DNA of 64,000 bases, from positions 16,429 to 80,428 of the forward strand of contig JBBRSD010000010.1 of NCBI GenBank assembly GCA_038245725.1. Direction: 5' to 3'. Origin of the DNA: JBBRSD01 sp038245725 (GTDB lineage Bacteria; Actinomycetota; Coriobacteriia; Anaerosomatales; JAAXUF01). Each line of letters opens with the position of its first letter. Within the stretch, counting starts at the first letter, position 1. The notes under the pieces were generated by a model that saw only the letters and a program-made list of their open reading frames with translations, was not told the origin of the DNA and made no database searches. The translations under genes and the position numbers were made by a program. Shown in pieces: positions 33,224-42,056 of this stretch.

Positions 33224-35197
33224 TTAGCGTGGGATCTTCGGGGCCTCCTCGAGGAGGCGGTAGGGGCGCATCATCTCGTTGTCTTCGTGATCGATGATGT
33301 GACAGTGCCAGACGTAGCCCGGCGCGGCGCTCGGGTCGAAGCCGTAGTCACTCGTGCCATCGATCGGCGCGAATCGCACGACGATAGTGCTGACTTCGCC
33401 GGGGCTCATGCGGACCGTGTCCTTCCAGCCGCGCTCGTTTGCCGCGCCGCCCTTCGGCAATCCCTGTAGGTACGGCGTCGGGTCGACCGGCGTGTAGGCC
33501 GTATGGCCGGAGTCGTTGGCGTTCACGCCGTCGAATGGCATCGTGCCATTAGCCGCGACAAATGCCAGCCCGTACGCAGTTGCATCGAACGCCTGCCGGC
33601 TGACCAGTTGAAACTGCGTCAGGTGCAGGTGGATCGGGTGCGTGTCCATCGTCGTGTTCACGATCTTCCAGATCTCTGTCGTCCCTACCACGGGCATCTC
33701 TGAGACCGGGGCGGCGAAGTCGGTCAGATTGAGCATGACCTTGAGCGGACCGTTGGGGCTCTCGAACTCGTTCAGAGTCAGGACTCGAGTCTTCGCTGGG
33801 GCGTGCACATTGAGCGACGGAAATATCTTGAGCGACGAGTTGAGCGGGTTCGTCGGGAACGCCCACACCTTCGGCGCCTGCTGGCGGACCCGGAATTCCA
33901 TGATTTGCGCGGTGGTGTCTGGATTCACGGGATCGCCCGTGGGGGCGGGTGCGCGGTTGTCATTGTAGAGTCGAACTTTCTTCCCGGCGTAGGCCGAGAA
34001 GTCGATGACGACCTCGCAGCGCTCGCCAGGTGCCATAACGAGTCGGCCGTTTCTGTTGCTCCATGTGCTCATCTTCACCGGCCTGTGGAGATAGCCGCCG
34101 TCCGTCGCGATCTGATTGATCGTGGGCGACCACCATGTGGGGTGGTCGCTTGGAGCGAGATGCATCCGGTAGAAGCGCGCGTTGGAACCGTTGAGTATCC
34201 GGAATCTGTACGCCCTGGGCTCCACGACCAGGTACGGCCACACCTTTCCGTTGACCAGGATATGGTCGCCGAAGAACTCGGGTGCCCAGAACGGGTTCAC
34301 GGTCGGGTTATTCGACACCGCGGGGAAGTACAGCTGGCTGTCGGTGTCGAACATGCGGTCTTGGATGACGAGCGGAATATCGAGCGGCACCCCATGGCCG
34401 TCATGGCCGCTCGGGAGACCCTTTGGCGAATGCCCCGGGTCGGTGACCACGTACGCGCCAGCGAGTCCCATGTACACGTTGAGCCGGGTCATACCCATCG
34501 CGTGGTCGTGGTACCAGATCGTCGACTCAGGCTGGCCGTTCGCGTAGCGGTAGATCTTGTGCGACCACGACGAGCCCGTCTGCTCCCAGTCCGGCGTGAA
34601 CCATCCATTGGGACCACCATCGCTTTGCGGTTCGACCTCGGCTCCGTGAACGTGAGGCACCATCGGGACCGATTGCAGCGTGTAATCAAACGTCGACGCT
34701 CCGGAGCCATTGATCGGGAACGGCCCAGGCATCATGTTGTCGCCGAGAGGAGCGGCCCAGTCGAGCGAGGGGTCGACCGGAAGCGGGTGCGGGATGGGAT
34801 CTCCGCTTGCGTTCTTGAGCTCGTTGGACCACTTGACCCGGATGGGCGAGCCCTTCCTCACGACGAAGGACGGGCCGAGATACGTCGGCTCGGCACTGGC
34901 GCCCTGCACGAATCCATGCGGCCGATAGCCCCATGCTTTGGTCGGCTCCATCTGGCTGTGCACACTGGCGGTGAGCGGATACGCACCGACTTCGTAGTAG
35001 CTGGCCGAGCCATGCGCCGTAGGCATCACGCCCAGAATGGGCAGCTTGTCGACGTACTTCGTCAGATTCAACGGGTTGGCCGGCGGAGCCTGCCCGAGAA
35101 GACTGAAAGCAAGAGCCCTATCAACCGCCTCGATCGGAATCAGCATCCCCGCCCCCACGGCGGCACCTAACTTGACGAACTCGCGCCTCGACAACAT
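33224..35197 (-). CDS. multicopper oxidase (CotA/bilirubin-oxidase type), Tat-exported
   Basis: A 657-residue secreted oxidase; ATG 35197 follows GGAGAGG. The N-terminus SRREFVKLGAAVGAGML is a twin-arginine signal. All copper sites are present: HVHGAEV, WYHDHAMG, HPIHLHLTQF and the type 1 site HCHIIDHEDNEMM. Met at the axial position suggests medium redox potential. It couples one-electron oxidation of phenols or metals (for example Mn or Cu) to reduction of O2 to water. It stands out in a window otherwise rich in anaerobic-type enzymes and implies at least occasional oxygen exposure. Confidence 0.93.
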   Translation of the reverse strand: MLSRREFVKLGAAVGAGMLIPIEAVDRALAFSLLGQAPPANPLNLTKYVDKLPILGVMPTAHGSASYYEVGAYPLTASVHSQMEPTKAWGYRPHGFVQGASAEPTYLGPSFVVRKGSPIRVKWSNELKNASGDPIPHPLPVDPSLDWAAPLGDNMMPGPFPINGSGASTFDYTLQSVPMVPHVHGAEVEPQSDGGPNGWFTPDWEQTGSSWSHKIYRYANGQPESTIWYHDHAMGMTRLNVYMGLAGAYVVTDPGHSPKGLPSGHDGHGVPLDIPLVIQDRMFDTDSQLYFPAVSNNPTVNPFWAPEFFGDHILVNGKVWPYLVVEPRAYRFRILNGSNARFYRMHLAPSDHPTWWSPTINQIATDGGYLHRPVKMSTWSNRNGRLVMAPGERCEVVIDFSAYAGKKVRLYNDNRAPAPTGDPVNPDTTAQIMEFRVRQQAPKVWAFPTNPLNSSLKIFPSLNVHAPAKTRVLTLNEFESPNGPLKVMLNLTDFAAPVSEMPVVGTTEIWKIVNTTMDTHPIHLHLTQFQLVSRQAFDATAYGLAFVAANGTMPFDGVNANDSGHTAYTPVDPTPYLQGLPKGGAANERGWKDTVRMSPGEVSTIVVRFAPIDGTSDYGFDPSAAPGYVWHCHIIDHEDNEMMRPYRLLEEAPKIPR

Positions 35198-35377
35198 GCG
35201 TTAGTCCCCTCTCCGTTGGCACTTTTGCACCGCAACATTGTGATGGGGAGACGCCTGTGTTCTTAGCAGATCCCGACGTCATCCGCTTCCCTTACAGGAA
35301 GATGTTCAAGCAAAGCTTTGACGAAACGGCGAGCAAGCGTGTGTGCACGGATTCGAACGGCGAATATGCGGTAGGCG

Positions 35378-36661
35378 CTAGCCCTCCGCACGAACCTCGC
35401 TCACGCCGCCCAGGTACGAACGCAGCGCTTCGGGGATCTCGACGCTGCCGTCCGCTCGCTGATAGTTCTCGAGCAGCGCCGCAAGCGTTCGGCCCACGGC
35501 GAGGCCGGAGCCATTGAGGGTGTGCGCGAGCCTCGAGCCCTTGAACTCGCCCGGCGAGCGGTACTTGATCGAGGCACGGCGCGCCTGGAAGTCGATGCAG
35601 TTGCTGCAGCTCGATATCTCTTTGTACGCTCCATAGCTGGGGAGCCAGACCTCGATGTCGTAGGTCTTCGCCGCGCCGAAACCGATGTCTCCGGTGCACA
35701 GCACGATGACGCGGTACGGCAGCTCCAGCAGCTCGAGGATGCGGCAGGCGTCGGCGAGCATCCCTTCGAGTGCGTCGAAGCTCTCCTCGGGCCGCACGAA
35801 CTTTACCAGCTCCACCTTGTCGAACTGGTGGACGCGGATCATGCCGCGGGTGTCTCGGCCCGCCGAACCAGCCTCTTCGCGGAAGCATGGCGTGTACGCG
35901 GTGTAGTGCAGCGGAAGCTGCCCGGCCTCGAGCACCTCGTCGCGGTGGATGTTGGTGAGCATGACCTCGGCGGTCGGGATGAGGTAGAGCCCTTCGTCGG
36001 TCTTGAAGAGGTCGTCCTCGAACTTCGGAAGCTGGCCGGTGCCGGTGAGGGTCTCGGCATTGGCGAGCACTGGCGTCCACCACTCCTTGTAGCCGGCCGC
36101 CGAGTGGGTATCAAGCATGAAGTTGATGAGCGCCCGCTCAAGCTTGGCCCCCATCCCGCCGAGAAGTACGAAGCGCGACTTCGCGAGCTTGACCGCGCGC
36201 TCGAAGTCGATGATGCCAAGCGCGGGGCCGAGGTCCCAGTGCGCGAGAGGCTCGAAATCGAACTCGCGCGGGGCGCCCCAGCGGCGGATCTCGACGTTGT
36301 CGGTCTCGTCGCAGCCGACCGGCACGCTGCCATCCGGCAGGTTAGGACCGGTGAGCAGCAGGTTCCTCGTGTCGGCATCGACAGCGCCAAGATGGGCCTC
36401 GATCACCGCGATGCTGTCGTTGATGGCCCGCACCTCGTCCTTGGCGGCCTCGGCCTCGTCGCGGTTGCCCGCCTGCATGAGCGCGCCAATCGCCTTGGAG
36501 GAGTCGTTGCGCTTCGCCTGGAGCGCCTCGACCCCGCCGATGAGCTTGCGCCGTTCCTCATCGAGGCGCAGGAACGCGTCGAGGTCCCACGCTGAGTTTC
36601 GGGCGGTCATCGCTGCGCGGACCGCGTCGGGGTTCTCTCTGACAAACCGTGCGTCGAGCAT
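35378..36661 (-). CDS. serS: seryl-tRNA synthetase
   Basis: A 427-residue class II synthetase; ATG 36661 follows CCGGAGG. N-terminal coiled-coil arm at about 25-105 (RRKLIGGVEALQAKRNDSSKAI), then the catalytic core with motif 2 TPCFREEAGSAGRDTRGMIRVHQF, EVSSCSNC-type EISSCSNCIDFQARR, and motif 3 LNGSGLAVGRTLAALLENYQ. It charges tRNA-Ser, and tRNA-Sec where present. All four elongator tRNA-Ser genes lie 9-27 kb away. Length and motifs are standard. Confidence 0.97.
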   Translation of the reverse strand: MLDARFVRENPDAVRAAMTARNSAWDLDAFLRLDEERRKLIGGVEALQAKRNDSSKAIGALMQAGNRDEAEAAKDEVRAINDSIAVIEAHLGAVDADTRNLLLTGPNLPDGSVPVGCDETDNVEIRRWGAPREFDFEPLAHWDLGPALGIIDFERAVKLAKSRFVLLGGMGAKLERALINFMLDTHSAAGYKEWWTPVLANAETLTGTGQLPKFEDDLFKTDEGLYLIPTAEVMLTNIHRDEVLEAGQLPLHYTAYTPCFREEAGSAGRDTRGMIRVHQFDKVELVKFVRPEESFDALEGMLADACRILELLELPYRVIVLCTGDIGFGAAKTYDIEVWLPSYGAYKEISSCSNCIDFQARRASIKYRSPGEFKGSRLAHTLNGSGLAVGRTLAALLENYQRADGSVEIPEALRSYLGGVSEVRAEG

Positions 36662-36895
36662 GAGGGCCTCCGGATCAAATCTGCGTCGCGTGCGGGCGCC
36701 ACCGCCGATTACGCGCCCGCGCCGAGTATAGCCGAGCAGTGGCGGTGAATTGGCGCGCGGCGGCTTGGATCGGGCGGTTCCGCGTCAGGCTTGCCCGTTC
36801 ATGCGCCGATACACTGGGGAGGGGCAGATACTCCGGGTACGCCTGGCACGTTGTAAGGCCGACCTCGGACTCGCATAACGGATTGGAGCCACCGC

Positions 36896-37865
36896 ATGCC
36901 CTTTCGTACGAATCGCGCCTCCCACGATTCAGCAGCGCTCGGACACGATGCTCAAGCTCGGTCGGCGGACGACCTATTCGAAGCATGCGCCGAGGAGCTC
37001 GAGCTGAAGTCCGCGGTCCTCGACGGGCTCGGCGACGGGATCCTCGTCCACACGCTAGAGGGCTCGCTGCTCTACTTCAACCCGGCCGCCGCGCTCATCT
37101 ACGGCTACTCGCAGGAGGACTTCGCACGGCTTGGACCGTATGGATGGATGCCCCCAATCGCACAGGCATCGGTCGACGAGCGTGGCGATCCTCACCGAAA
37201 CCGGCGTACACGACTTCGAATCCCTCGGTCGAACTCCGGACGGCGGAATCTTCTCGACCGAGGTGCACGCGCGCCTCGTGGCGCTTCCGAGATTCGGCAA
37301 GGTGCTCGTCTCGGTCATCCAGAACATCACGGCACGCCTCGCTGCCGACGAAGCTATACGGTATCTCGCGTTCCACGATGCCCTTACGGGACTCTCGAAC
37401 CGCCTCTCACTGGGTGAGCGGCTGCGGATGGCGATCTCGAATGCGGACCGGCATGGCGACATCGTGGGCATCGCCTTCCTCGATCTTGACGACTTCAAGC
37501 CGGTCAACGATACGTACGGGCACGCCGTGGGCGATCAGGTCCTGCAGACGATTGCCGCTCGGCTGACCGAGTGCGTTCGAGACTCCGATACGGTCGCACG
37601 TATGGGCGGCGACGAATTCCTCGTGTTGTTCGAGCGCCTCAGCTCACGCGACGAGCTCGCCGGTCTCGGGCGCAAGATCTGCGACTCGGTGGCTGAACCG
37701 GTCGAAGTCGAGGGCCATAGGGTAACGACCTCGGTCACAACCGGCCTCGCAACCTATCGGCCCGGCGAGTCCCCGGCCGAATTCATCGACCGAGCTGATC
37801 GGGCGATGTATCGCGCACGCGCCGACGGGCTCGAAGGATGCGACGAGTTCTCACCAGACGCCTGA
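36896..37865 (+). pseudogene. PAS-GGDEF diguanylate cyclase, frameshifted
   Basis: The first frame from ATG 36896 (GGAG upstream) encodes a PAS domain (ELKSAVLDGLGDGILVHTLEG, FNPAAALIYGYSQEDFARLG). It then goes out of frame at about 37181. The continuation AILTETGVHDFESLGRTPDGG, the rest of the PAS fold and a complete GGDEF domain (AFHDALTGLSNRLSLGERLR, DLDDFKPVNDTYGH, RMGGDEFLVLFERL) lie in the next frame up to 37865. Removing one base (C37181) joins them. It is either a recently broken gene or a base-calling error. If intact it would make c-di-GMP in the cytoplasm. Confidence 0.8.
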
Positions 37866-37876
37866 ATCTCGTAGCG

Positions 37877-38551
37877 TCATCTGGCGGCCGCGTACGGTGC
37901 AGCGAATCGCTCGTTCCACGCGCCGTTCTTCCTGAGCTGGGAGTTCCAGTAGGACTCGGTGATCGGCAGCTTGAGAGCGACCGACATCGCCGCTGCCATT
38001 ACCGTCGAGAGACGCTCCGTGCCGGCCACTGTGGCGAGCGTCTCGGTATCGAAGCGGCCATCGCGCGCGAGCTGCTCACCCAGCAGTCGGAGCTGGCCGA
38101 AGAACCGTCTGAGCGCTTGGTCAGGCATCGCCTGCAGCGCCTCGCCGCCGCCGCGCACCACGGTCCCCGCGTACGGCGAGCCAAGCCGCTTCGCAAGCTT
38201 CTCGAGATAGCGCTCGAGCCCGCGCGAGTGCAGCGCCTCCGAGAAACCCGACTGCACGAGGAAGCCGAACCGCGGGTTGCTCTCCCGGCCCACGCACGGT
38301 TCCAGCGCCTCGACGAACTCGGCCACAAGCGCTGGCATCGAGTCGGTGTAGAGCGGCATTCCCAGCAGGACCGTCTCGGCGGATGCGAACTCGGTGACGG
38401 CGCGCTCGAAGTCGGCGCGCTTGGTAAGGTGCAGGACGGCAGGTGCGGTGCCGCCGGTAGACTGCCAGCCTTCGGCGACGTGCGTCAGCATGCGCATCGA
38501 GTTGGAGCGCGGGCCTCTCGGCGAGCCGTTAAGCAACAGCAGCGAGTTCAT
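37877..38551 (-). CDS. NAD(P)H-dependent flavoprotein oxidoreductase-like
   Basis: A 224-residue protein from ATG 38551. It has the flavodoxin-like FMN fold: SLLLLNGSPRGPRSNSMRML, where the phosphate-binding loop follows the first strand, and ETVLLGMPLYTDSMPALVAEFVEAL. The C-terminal half is unusual for FMN reductases (MAAAMSVALKLPITESYWNSQL). It overlaps the upstream flavoprotein gene by 23 bases, so the two are translated together under the TetR-type operators. Confidence 0.8.
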   Translation of the reverse strand: MNSLLLLNGSPRGPRSNSMRMLTHVAEGWQSTGGTAPAVLHLTKRADFERAVTEFASAETVLLGMPLYTDSMPALVAEFVEALEPCVGRESNPRFGFLVQSGFSEALHSRGLERYLEKLAKRLGSPYAGTVVRGGGEALQAMPDQALRRFFGQLRLLGEQLARDGRFDTETLATVAGTERLSTVMAAAMSVALKLPITESYWNSQLRKNGAWNERFAAPYAAAR

Positions 38552-39080
38552 CAGCGGCCTCCTTCGCGGGCGCGGTGGCGATCGTCGTGAAGACGAGCGC
38601 GGACTTCAGGTTGCGTGCCATGCGTGACCAGAGGCGCTCCGTGATCTCGAGGTCTTCGGCGTCAGTGTCGGCGGTTGGCGCCAGCAGCAGGCCGACGGCC
38701 GGATACCGTGCGTACCGAGCCTGGTGATGCATCTCCCCGCCCTCGATGACGATGTATGGGTGCAGGAGCGGAATCAGCTGGTCGGCGGCTCGTTTGAGCA
38801 GCGAACTCGTGAACCCCATGTGCACCGGTGAGGCGAGTACGGTCAGGTCGCTCGTGATCACCGCGCGGCATACTTGCGCGCTGTCGTCGTGCTTCACGCA
38901 CCGGCCGGGCGTCTTCACCCAACATCCCCAGCATCCCGAGCAGCCCTTGAGGTCGAGCTCGCGCAGATCGAGGCGGGTGACGTCGTGGCCATTGGCCACC
39001 AAGCGGTCGGTGTAGTCGCGCACGTACGCATCGAAAGAACCGGCTGCGTCGGGCTCCCCGTTGAGGATCGTGATGCGCAT
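38529..39080 (-). CDS. iron-sulfur flavoprotein-like NADPH-dependent FMN reductase family
   Basis: A 183-residue protein; ATG 39080 has GGGAGG 6 bases upstream. The flavodoxin start RITILNGEPDAAGSFDAYV is followed by a Cys cluster, C-SG-C-WG-C-WVKTPGR-C, as in iron-sulfur flavoproteins, then VLASPVHMGFTSSLLKRAAD. It would transfer electrons to an unknown acceptor. It is first in a two-gene operon whose promoter region holds two identical palindromes, and it is divergent from the TetR gene. Confidence 0.85.
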   Translation of the reverse strand: MRITILNGEPDAAGSFDAYVRDYTDRLVANGHDVTRLDLRELDLKGCSGCWGCWVKTPGRCVKHDDSAQVCRAVITSDLTVLASPVHMGFTSSLLKRAADQLIPLLHPYIVIEGGEMHHQARYARYPAVGLLLAPTADTDAEDLEITERLWSRMARNLKSALVFTTIATAPAKEAADELAAVA

Positions 39081-39110
39081 TGCGGGCCTCCCTTCGGGTC
39101 GAACCGCGAG

Positions 39111-39125
39111 TTCTACGGTGTAGAA
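39111..39125. promoter_or_regulatory. palindromic operator, copy 1
   Basis: TTCTAC-GGT-GTAGAA, extended by flanking G/C to a 7-bp arm. It lies between the divergent flavoprotein and TetR genes, 30 bp centre-to-centre from copy 2. Probably the TetR binding site. Confidence 0.8.
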
Positions 39126-39140
39126 CATGACATACCCGAA

Positions 39141-39155
39141 TTCTACGGTGTAGAA
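39141..39155. promoter_or_regulatory. palindromic operator, copy 2
   Basis: The same 15-base sequence TTCTACGGTGTAGAA, here extended by A/T. The two sites are spaced by about three helical turns, on the same face of the DNA. Confidence 0.8.
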
Positions 39156-39202
39156 TCGTGCTGTCAAGCCCCGAATCCTCTCCGCTTCGAGAAGGTCGTC
39201 CG

Positions 39203-39850
39203 ATGTCCGCTGCCAGAAAGAAGTCGCCCGACACGCCGCTGTCCCGCGAGCGCATCGTCGCCACCGCGCTCGCGATCGTCGACACCGAAGGGATGGGCGC
39301 CCTGTCGATGCGGCGCCTTGGATCGGAACTCGGCGTCGATCCGATGGCGGTCTACTACCACGTCCCGAACAAGGGCGCGTTGCTCGACGCCATCGTCGAA
39401 GCCGTCATGAGCGAGATCGACCTGAACGTCGATGATCCCGCCGCACCCGCCGAGGAGCGCATCGTGCGCGCCGCCCGCGCGTACCGCGACGCGATGCTCG
39501 CACACGCCAACGCGCTGCCGATCGTGCTGTCGCGAGGCCCGCGCACGCCGGGGGCCATGCGCCCGGTCGAGCTGCTCATCGGCATCCTTCGCGATGCGGG
39601 GTTGCCGCTCACGCAGGCGATCGCCGGGATGAACGCGATCGCGGCGACGGTGCGTGGCACCATCGGGATGATCCAGGAAGACTCGGCCGCACGGCCAACG
39701 CCGGAAGAGCTGCAAGCGCTGTCGACGCAGTTCCCCGCCGATGAGTTCCCGCACCTGCGAGAAGCGATGATGTGCCCGTCGGACTTCCTCAACGAAGACT
39801 TCGAGTTCGGCGTGCGCTCGCTCGCACGAGGACTTCTGGGCGGGCGCTAG
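39203..39850 (+). CDS. TetR-family transcriptional regulator
   Basis: A 215-residue repressor. ATG 39203 (GAAGGTC upstream) gives a normal-length protein. The N-terminal helix-turn-helix is ALSMRRLGSELGVDPMAVYYHVPNKGAL (about 38-65, quoted in pieces), of the TetR(D)-like VYYHV type. The helical ligand domain includes the TetR_C-type stretch MNAIAATVRGTIG. It most likely represses the divergent flavoprotein operon, and itself, through the two palindromes upstream. Inducer unknown; such pairs often answer quinones or electrophiles. Confidence 0.93.
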   Translation: MSAARKKSPDTPLSRERIVATALAIVDTEGMGALSMRRLGSELGVDPMAVYYHVPNKGALLDAIVEAVMSEIDLNVDDPAAPAEERIVRAARAYRDAMLAHANALPIVLSRGPRTPGAMRPVELLIGILRDAGLPLTQAIAGMNAIAATVRGTIGMIQEDSAARPTPEELQALSTQFPADEFPHLREAMMCPSDFLNEDFEFGVRSLARGLLGGR

Positions 39851-40611
39851 CTTTCGGTCAGCGCCGCGCACAACGCGGCGCCGTACGCGCCCACGATCTG
39901 CGGGTCGGTGCCGGTCTCGCTGGGAACGAGCACCTCGCCGGCGAAACCGTCGCGGATCATCGCGATCATCGCCGGATTCTTCGCCACGCCGCCGGCGAAC
40001 ACGAGCGGCCCCACTGCGCCGATGCGCTTGAGCGAGGAGAGCGTGCGCTTCGCGATCGACTCATGCAGCCCGCGCGAGATGGCGGCCCGGTCGGTCCCGC
40101 GATGTGCGAGCCCGATGACCTCGCTCTCCGCGAACACCGTGCACATCGATGAGATCGCAACGGTCTGCTCGGCAGAGAGCGCGGCGCCGGCGAGTTCCTT
40201 CAGCGAGAAGCCGAGTGCCCTGGCCATCACCTCGAGAAACTTCCCCGTGCCCGCCGCGCACTTGTCGTTCATCTCGAAGTCGAGAACCTTACCGCCGCCG
40301 CCGAGCGAGATCACCTTCGTGTCCTGGCCACCGATGTCGAGCACGGCGGTTGCGTGAGGGAACAGCGCCGAAGCGCCGCTCGCGTACGCCTTGATCTCGG
40401 TCACAACCTCGCAACCGAACGCTTCGCGCGCCGGGTGGCGCCCGTATCCGGTCGCCACAAGGACGTCGTGGGCACCCCGCTCGACGAACGCGCGCGCCGC
40501 GGCGGCCGGGTCGAAACCCGAGTCCGCCACGGCGCTGTCGACGATGCGGCCATCATCAAGCCACACCGCGTCCACGCTGCGCGATCCGATGTCGAGTCCC
40601 AGCGTGCGCAC
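39847..40611 (-). CDS. acyl-CoA dehydratase activator-type ATPase (BadF/HgdC family)
   Basis: A 254-residue ASKHA-fold ATPase from GTG 40611, which shares a base with the stop of the upstream reductase gene. Motifs: LGLDIGSRSVDAVW, VLDIGGQDTKVISL, and the two [4Fe-4S]-binding Cys in KCAAGTGKFLEVMA and SSMCTVFAESEVI. As a homodimer it uses ATP hydrolysis to push one electron at low potential into its partner. The partner here is the double-cubane protein encoded immediately upstream. Confidence 0.93.
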   Translation of the reverse strand: MRTLGLDIGSRSVDAVWLDDGRIVDSAVADSGFDPAAAARAFVERGAHDVLVATGYGRHPAREAFGCEVVTEIKAYASGASALFPHATAVLDIGGQDTKVISLGGGGKVLDFEMNDKCAAGTGKFLEVMARALGFSLKELAGAALSAEQTVAISSMCTVFAESEVIGLAHRGTDRAAISRGLHESIAKRTLSSLKRIGAVGPLVFAGGVAKNPAMIAMIRDGFAGEVLVPSETGTDPQIVGAYGAALCAALTES

Positions 40612-41894
40612 TAGATCATCTCGAGGAACGCCTCGACACGAGTCGAGAGCTGGCCGACGTCCTCGGCCGAGTAGTCGGTCTCAATCTTGAGCGACGGAAC
40701 GCCGGCCTCGCGGGCAACGCGCTCGACCGTGAACGCTTCGGCCTGGTAGGTGGCGCAGAAGTTGAGTGCGTAGTCGATGATGCCGTCCGCCTTGTACTCC
40801 TTCGCCATGCGCAGGATGTCGTCCATGCGGCCCTGGTTGGGCGTGAAGCACGCGCAGTTGATGTCCATGTACTTCTCGGCGAGCGCGTCGAGCATCTCGT
40901 CGACCGTCTCGCCGTCCTCGGGGACGAGCGCGTCGTAGTAGCGCGAGCCGGTGCACATCTCGTCGCCCACCACGATGCCGCCGGCCTTCTCGATGATGTC
41001 GTGCAGCTTCCAGTTCGGGAGCGCCATGGGCGTCCCTGTGAGGAGAACGCGCTTGGCGCCCGCGGGTGCAACGCCCACGCCGTCGGCCACGCGCTGCTCA
41101 AGCTCGTCGGCGAGCGCGTTCATCATCTGCGTGTAGCGTGGCACGTCATCGTAGAAGGCGACCTGCGTGGCGAGCAGCGCGTCCTTGCCGCTGATCGGCG
41201 CCGGCTTCGCGGCGCGTGTCGCAGCGATACGCTGGAGCGCGCGGCGCTTGTCGTTGACCTCCTTGATGGCGGCCTTGAGCGTCTCGGCGGTGAGGGTCTT
41301 GCCGGTGAGCGCCTCGACCTTGGCGCGGAACTCGTCGAGTTCACCGCGGTAGAACGCCACGTCCTGCGGCCGCTTCATCTGCGGCAGCTCCATGACGTAG
41401 ACGTTGTGGAGCTGCGCGAGCTCCTCGTAGGCCTTCTTCTTGCCGTCGCACGTGGTCTCGCCCACGACGAGGTCGGCCGATTCGATGTACGGGCACACCT
41501 TCGTGAGCTTGAAGCCCATGAACGACTTGATGAGCGCACAGGTGTTACGCGGGATGAGCTGCTCGGCCTCGTCGTAGCCGAACTCGGCGCCCGCGCACAG
41601 GCCCACGCACCAGCCACCGGCGGCGCGTACGATCTCCTCGGGCACGTAGAGGCAGAACGTGCCGACCACCTTGCCGCCCGTCTTGCGGAAGTCGTCGAGC
41701 TCCTTGATGCGCAGGCCGTGCACCTCGCTCATCACAAAGTCGAGGTAGCCCATGCCTTCGGGACGGTTCTTCTGCGTCAGGAAAGCATCCCCATACATCT
41801 GGCCCACCGCGCCGAGAAGGGCGTCGTGCGTGGGCAGGTCGAGGCCGAGCTCCTCCCACATCGGATGGTAGTCGACGACGGCTTCTTCACTCAT
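40611..41894 (-). CDS. double-cubane-cluster reductase (2-hydroxyacyl-CoA dehydratase-like)
   Basis: A 427-residue protein; ATG 41894 follows GAGAGGGGACAG. It belongs to the HgdB/FldB superfamily and most resembles stand-alone double-cubane-cluster proteins (YjiM-like): GYLDFVMSEVHGLRIKEL, GTFCLYVPEEIVRAAGGW-C-VGLCAG, a KVCPYIESADLVVGETTCDGK segment, and NCACFTPN-GR near the end. The conserved Cys would bind the [8Fe-9S] cluster. Characterised examples accept ATP-driven low-potential electrons and reduce small molecules such as acetylene in vitro. The natural substrate is unknown. Confidence 0.88.
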   Translation of the reverse strand: MSEEAVVDYHPMWEELGLDLPTHDALLGAVGQMYGDAFLTQKNRPEGMGYLDFVMSEVHGLRIKELDDFRKTGGKVVGTFCLYVPEEIVRAAGGWCVGLCAGAEFGYDEAEQLIPRNTCALIKSFMGFKLTKVCPYIESADLVVGETTCDGKKKAYEELAQLHNVYVMELPQMKRPQDVAFYRGELDEFRAKVEALTGKTLTAETLKAAIKEVNDKRRALQRIAATRAAKPAPISGKDALLATQVAFYDDVPRYTQMMNALADELEQRVADGVGVAPAGAKRVLLTGTPMALPNWKLHDIIEKAGGIVVGDEMCTGSRYYDALVPEDGETVDEMLDALAEKYMDINCACFTPNQGRMDDILRMAKEYKADGIIDYALNFCATYQAEAFTVERVAREAGVPSLKIETDYSAEDVGQLSTRVEAFLEMI

Positions 41895-42056
41895 GCGTCT
41901 GTCCCCTCTCGATTCCCCAGCGGCGTGTCCGGTCGTGCGGGTGGCTGCGATCCCTCCGCGCAATAAGCACGACCAATGCGAGGTATATCTTACCCCTTAT
42001 GGGTGAGGGCACAGACATCCCGTGGGCGACCCGTCCGAGGGTGGGTGGGACGCGTC

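Noticed and set aside
35257..35517. Plus-strand frame starting at a GTG before serS
   Set aside because: Only about 40 codons are outside the serS antisense; there is no good ribosome binding site and no recognisable protein.
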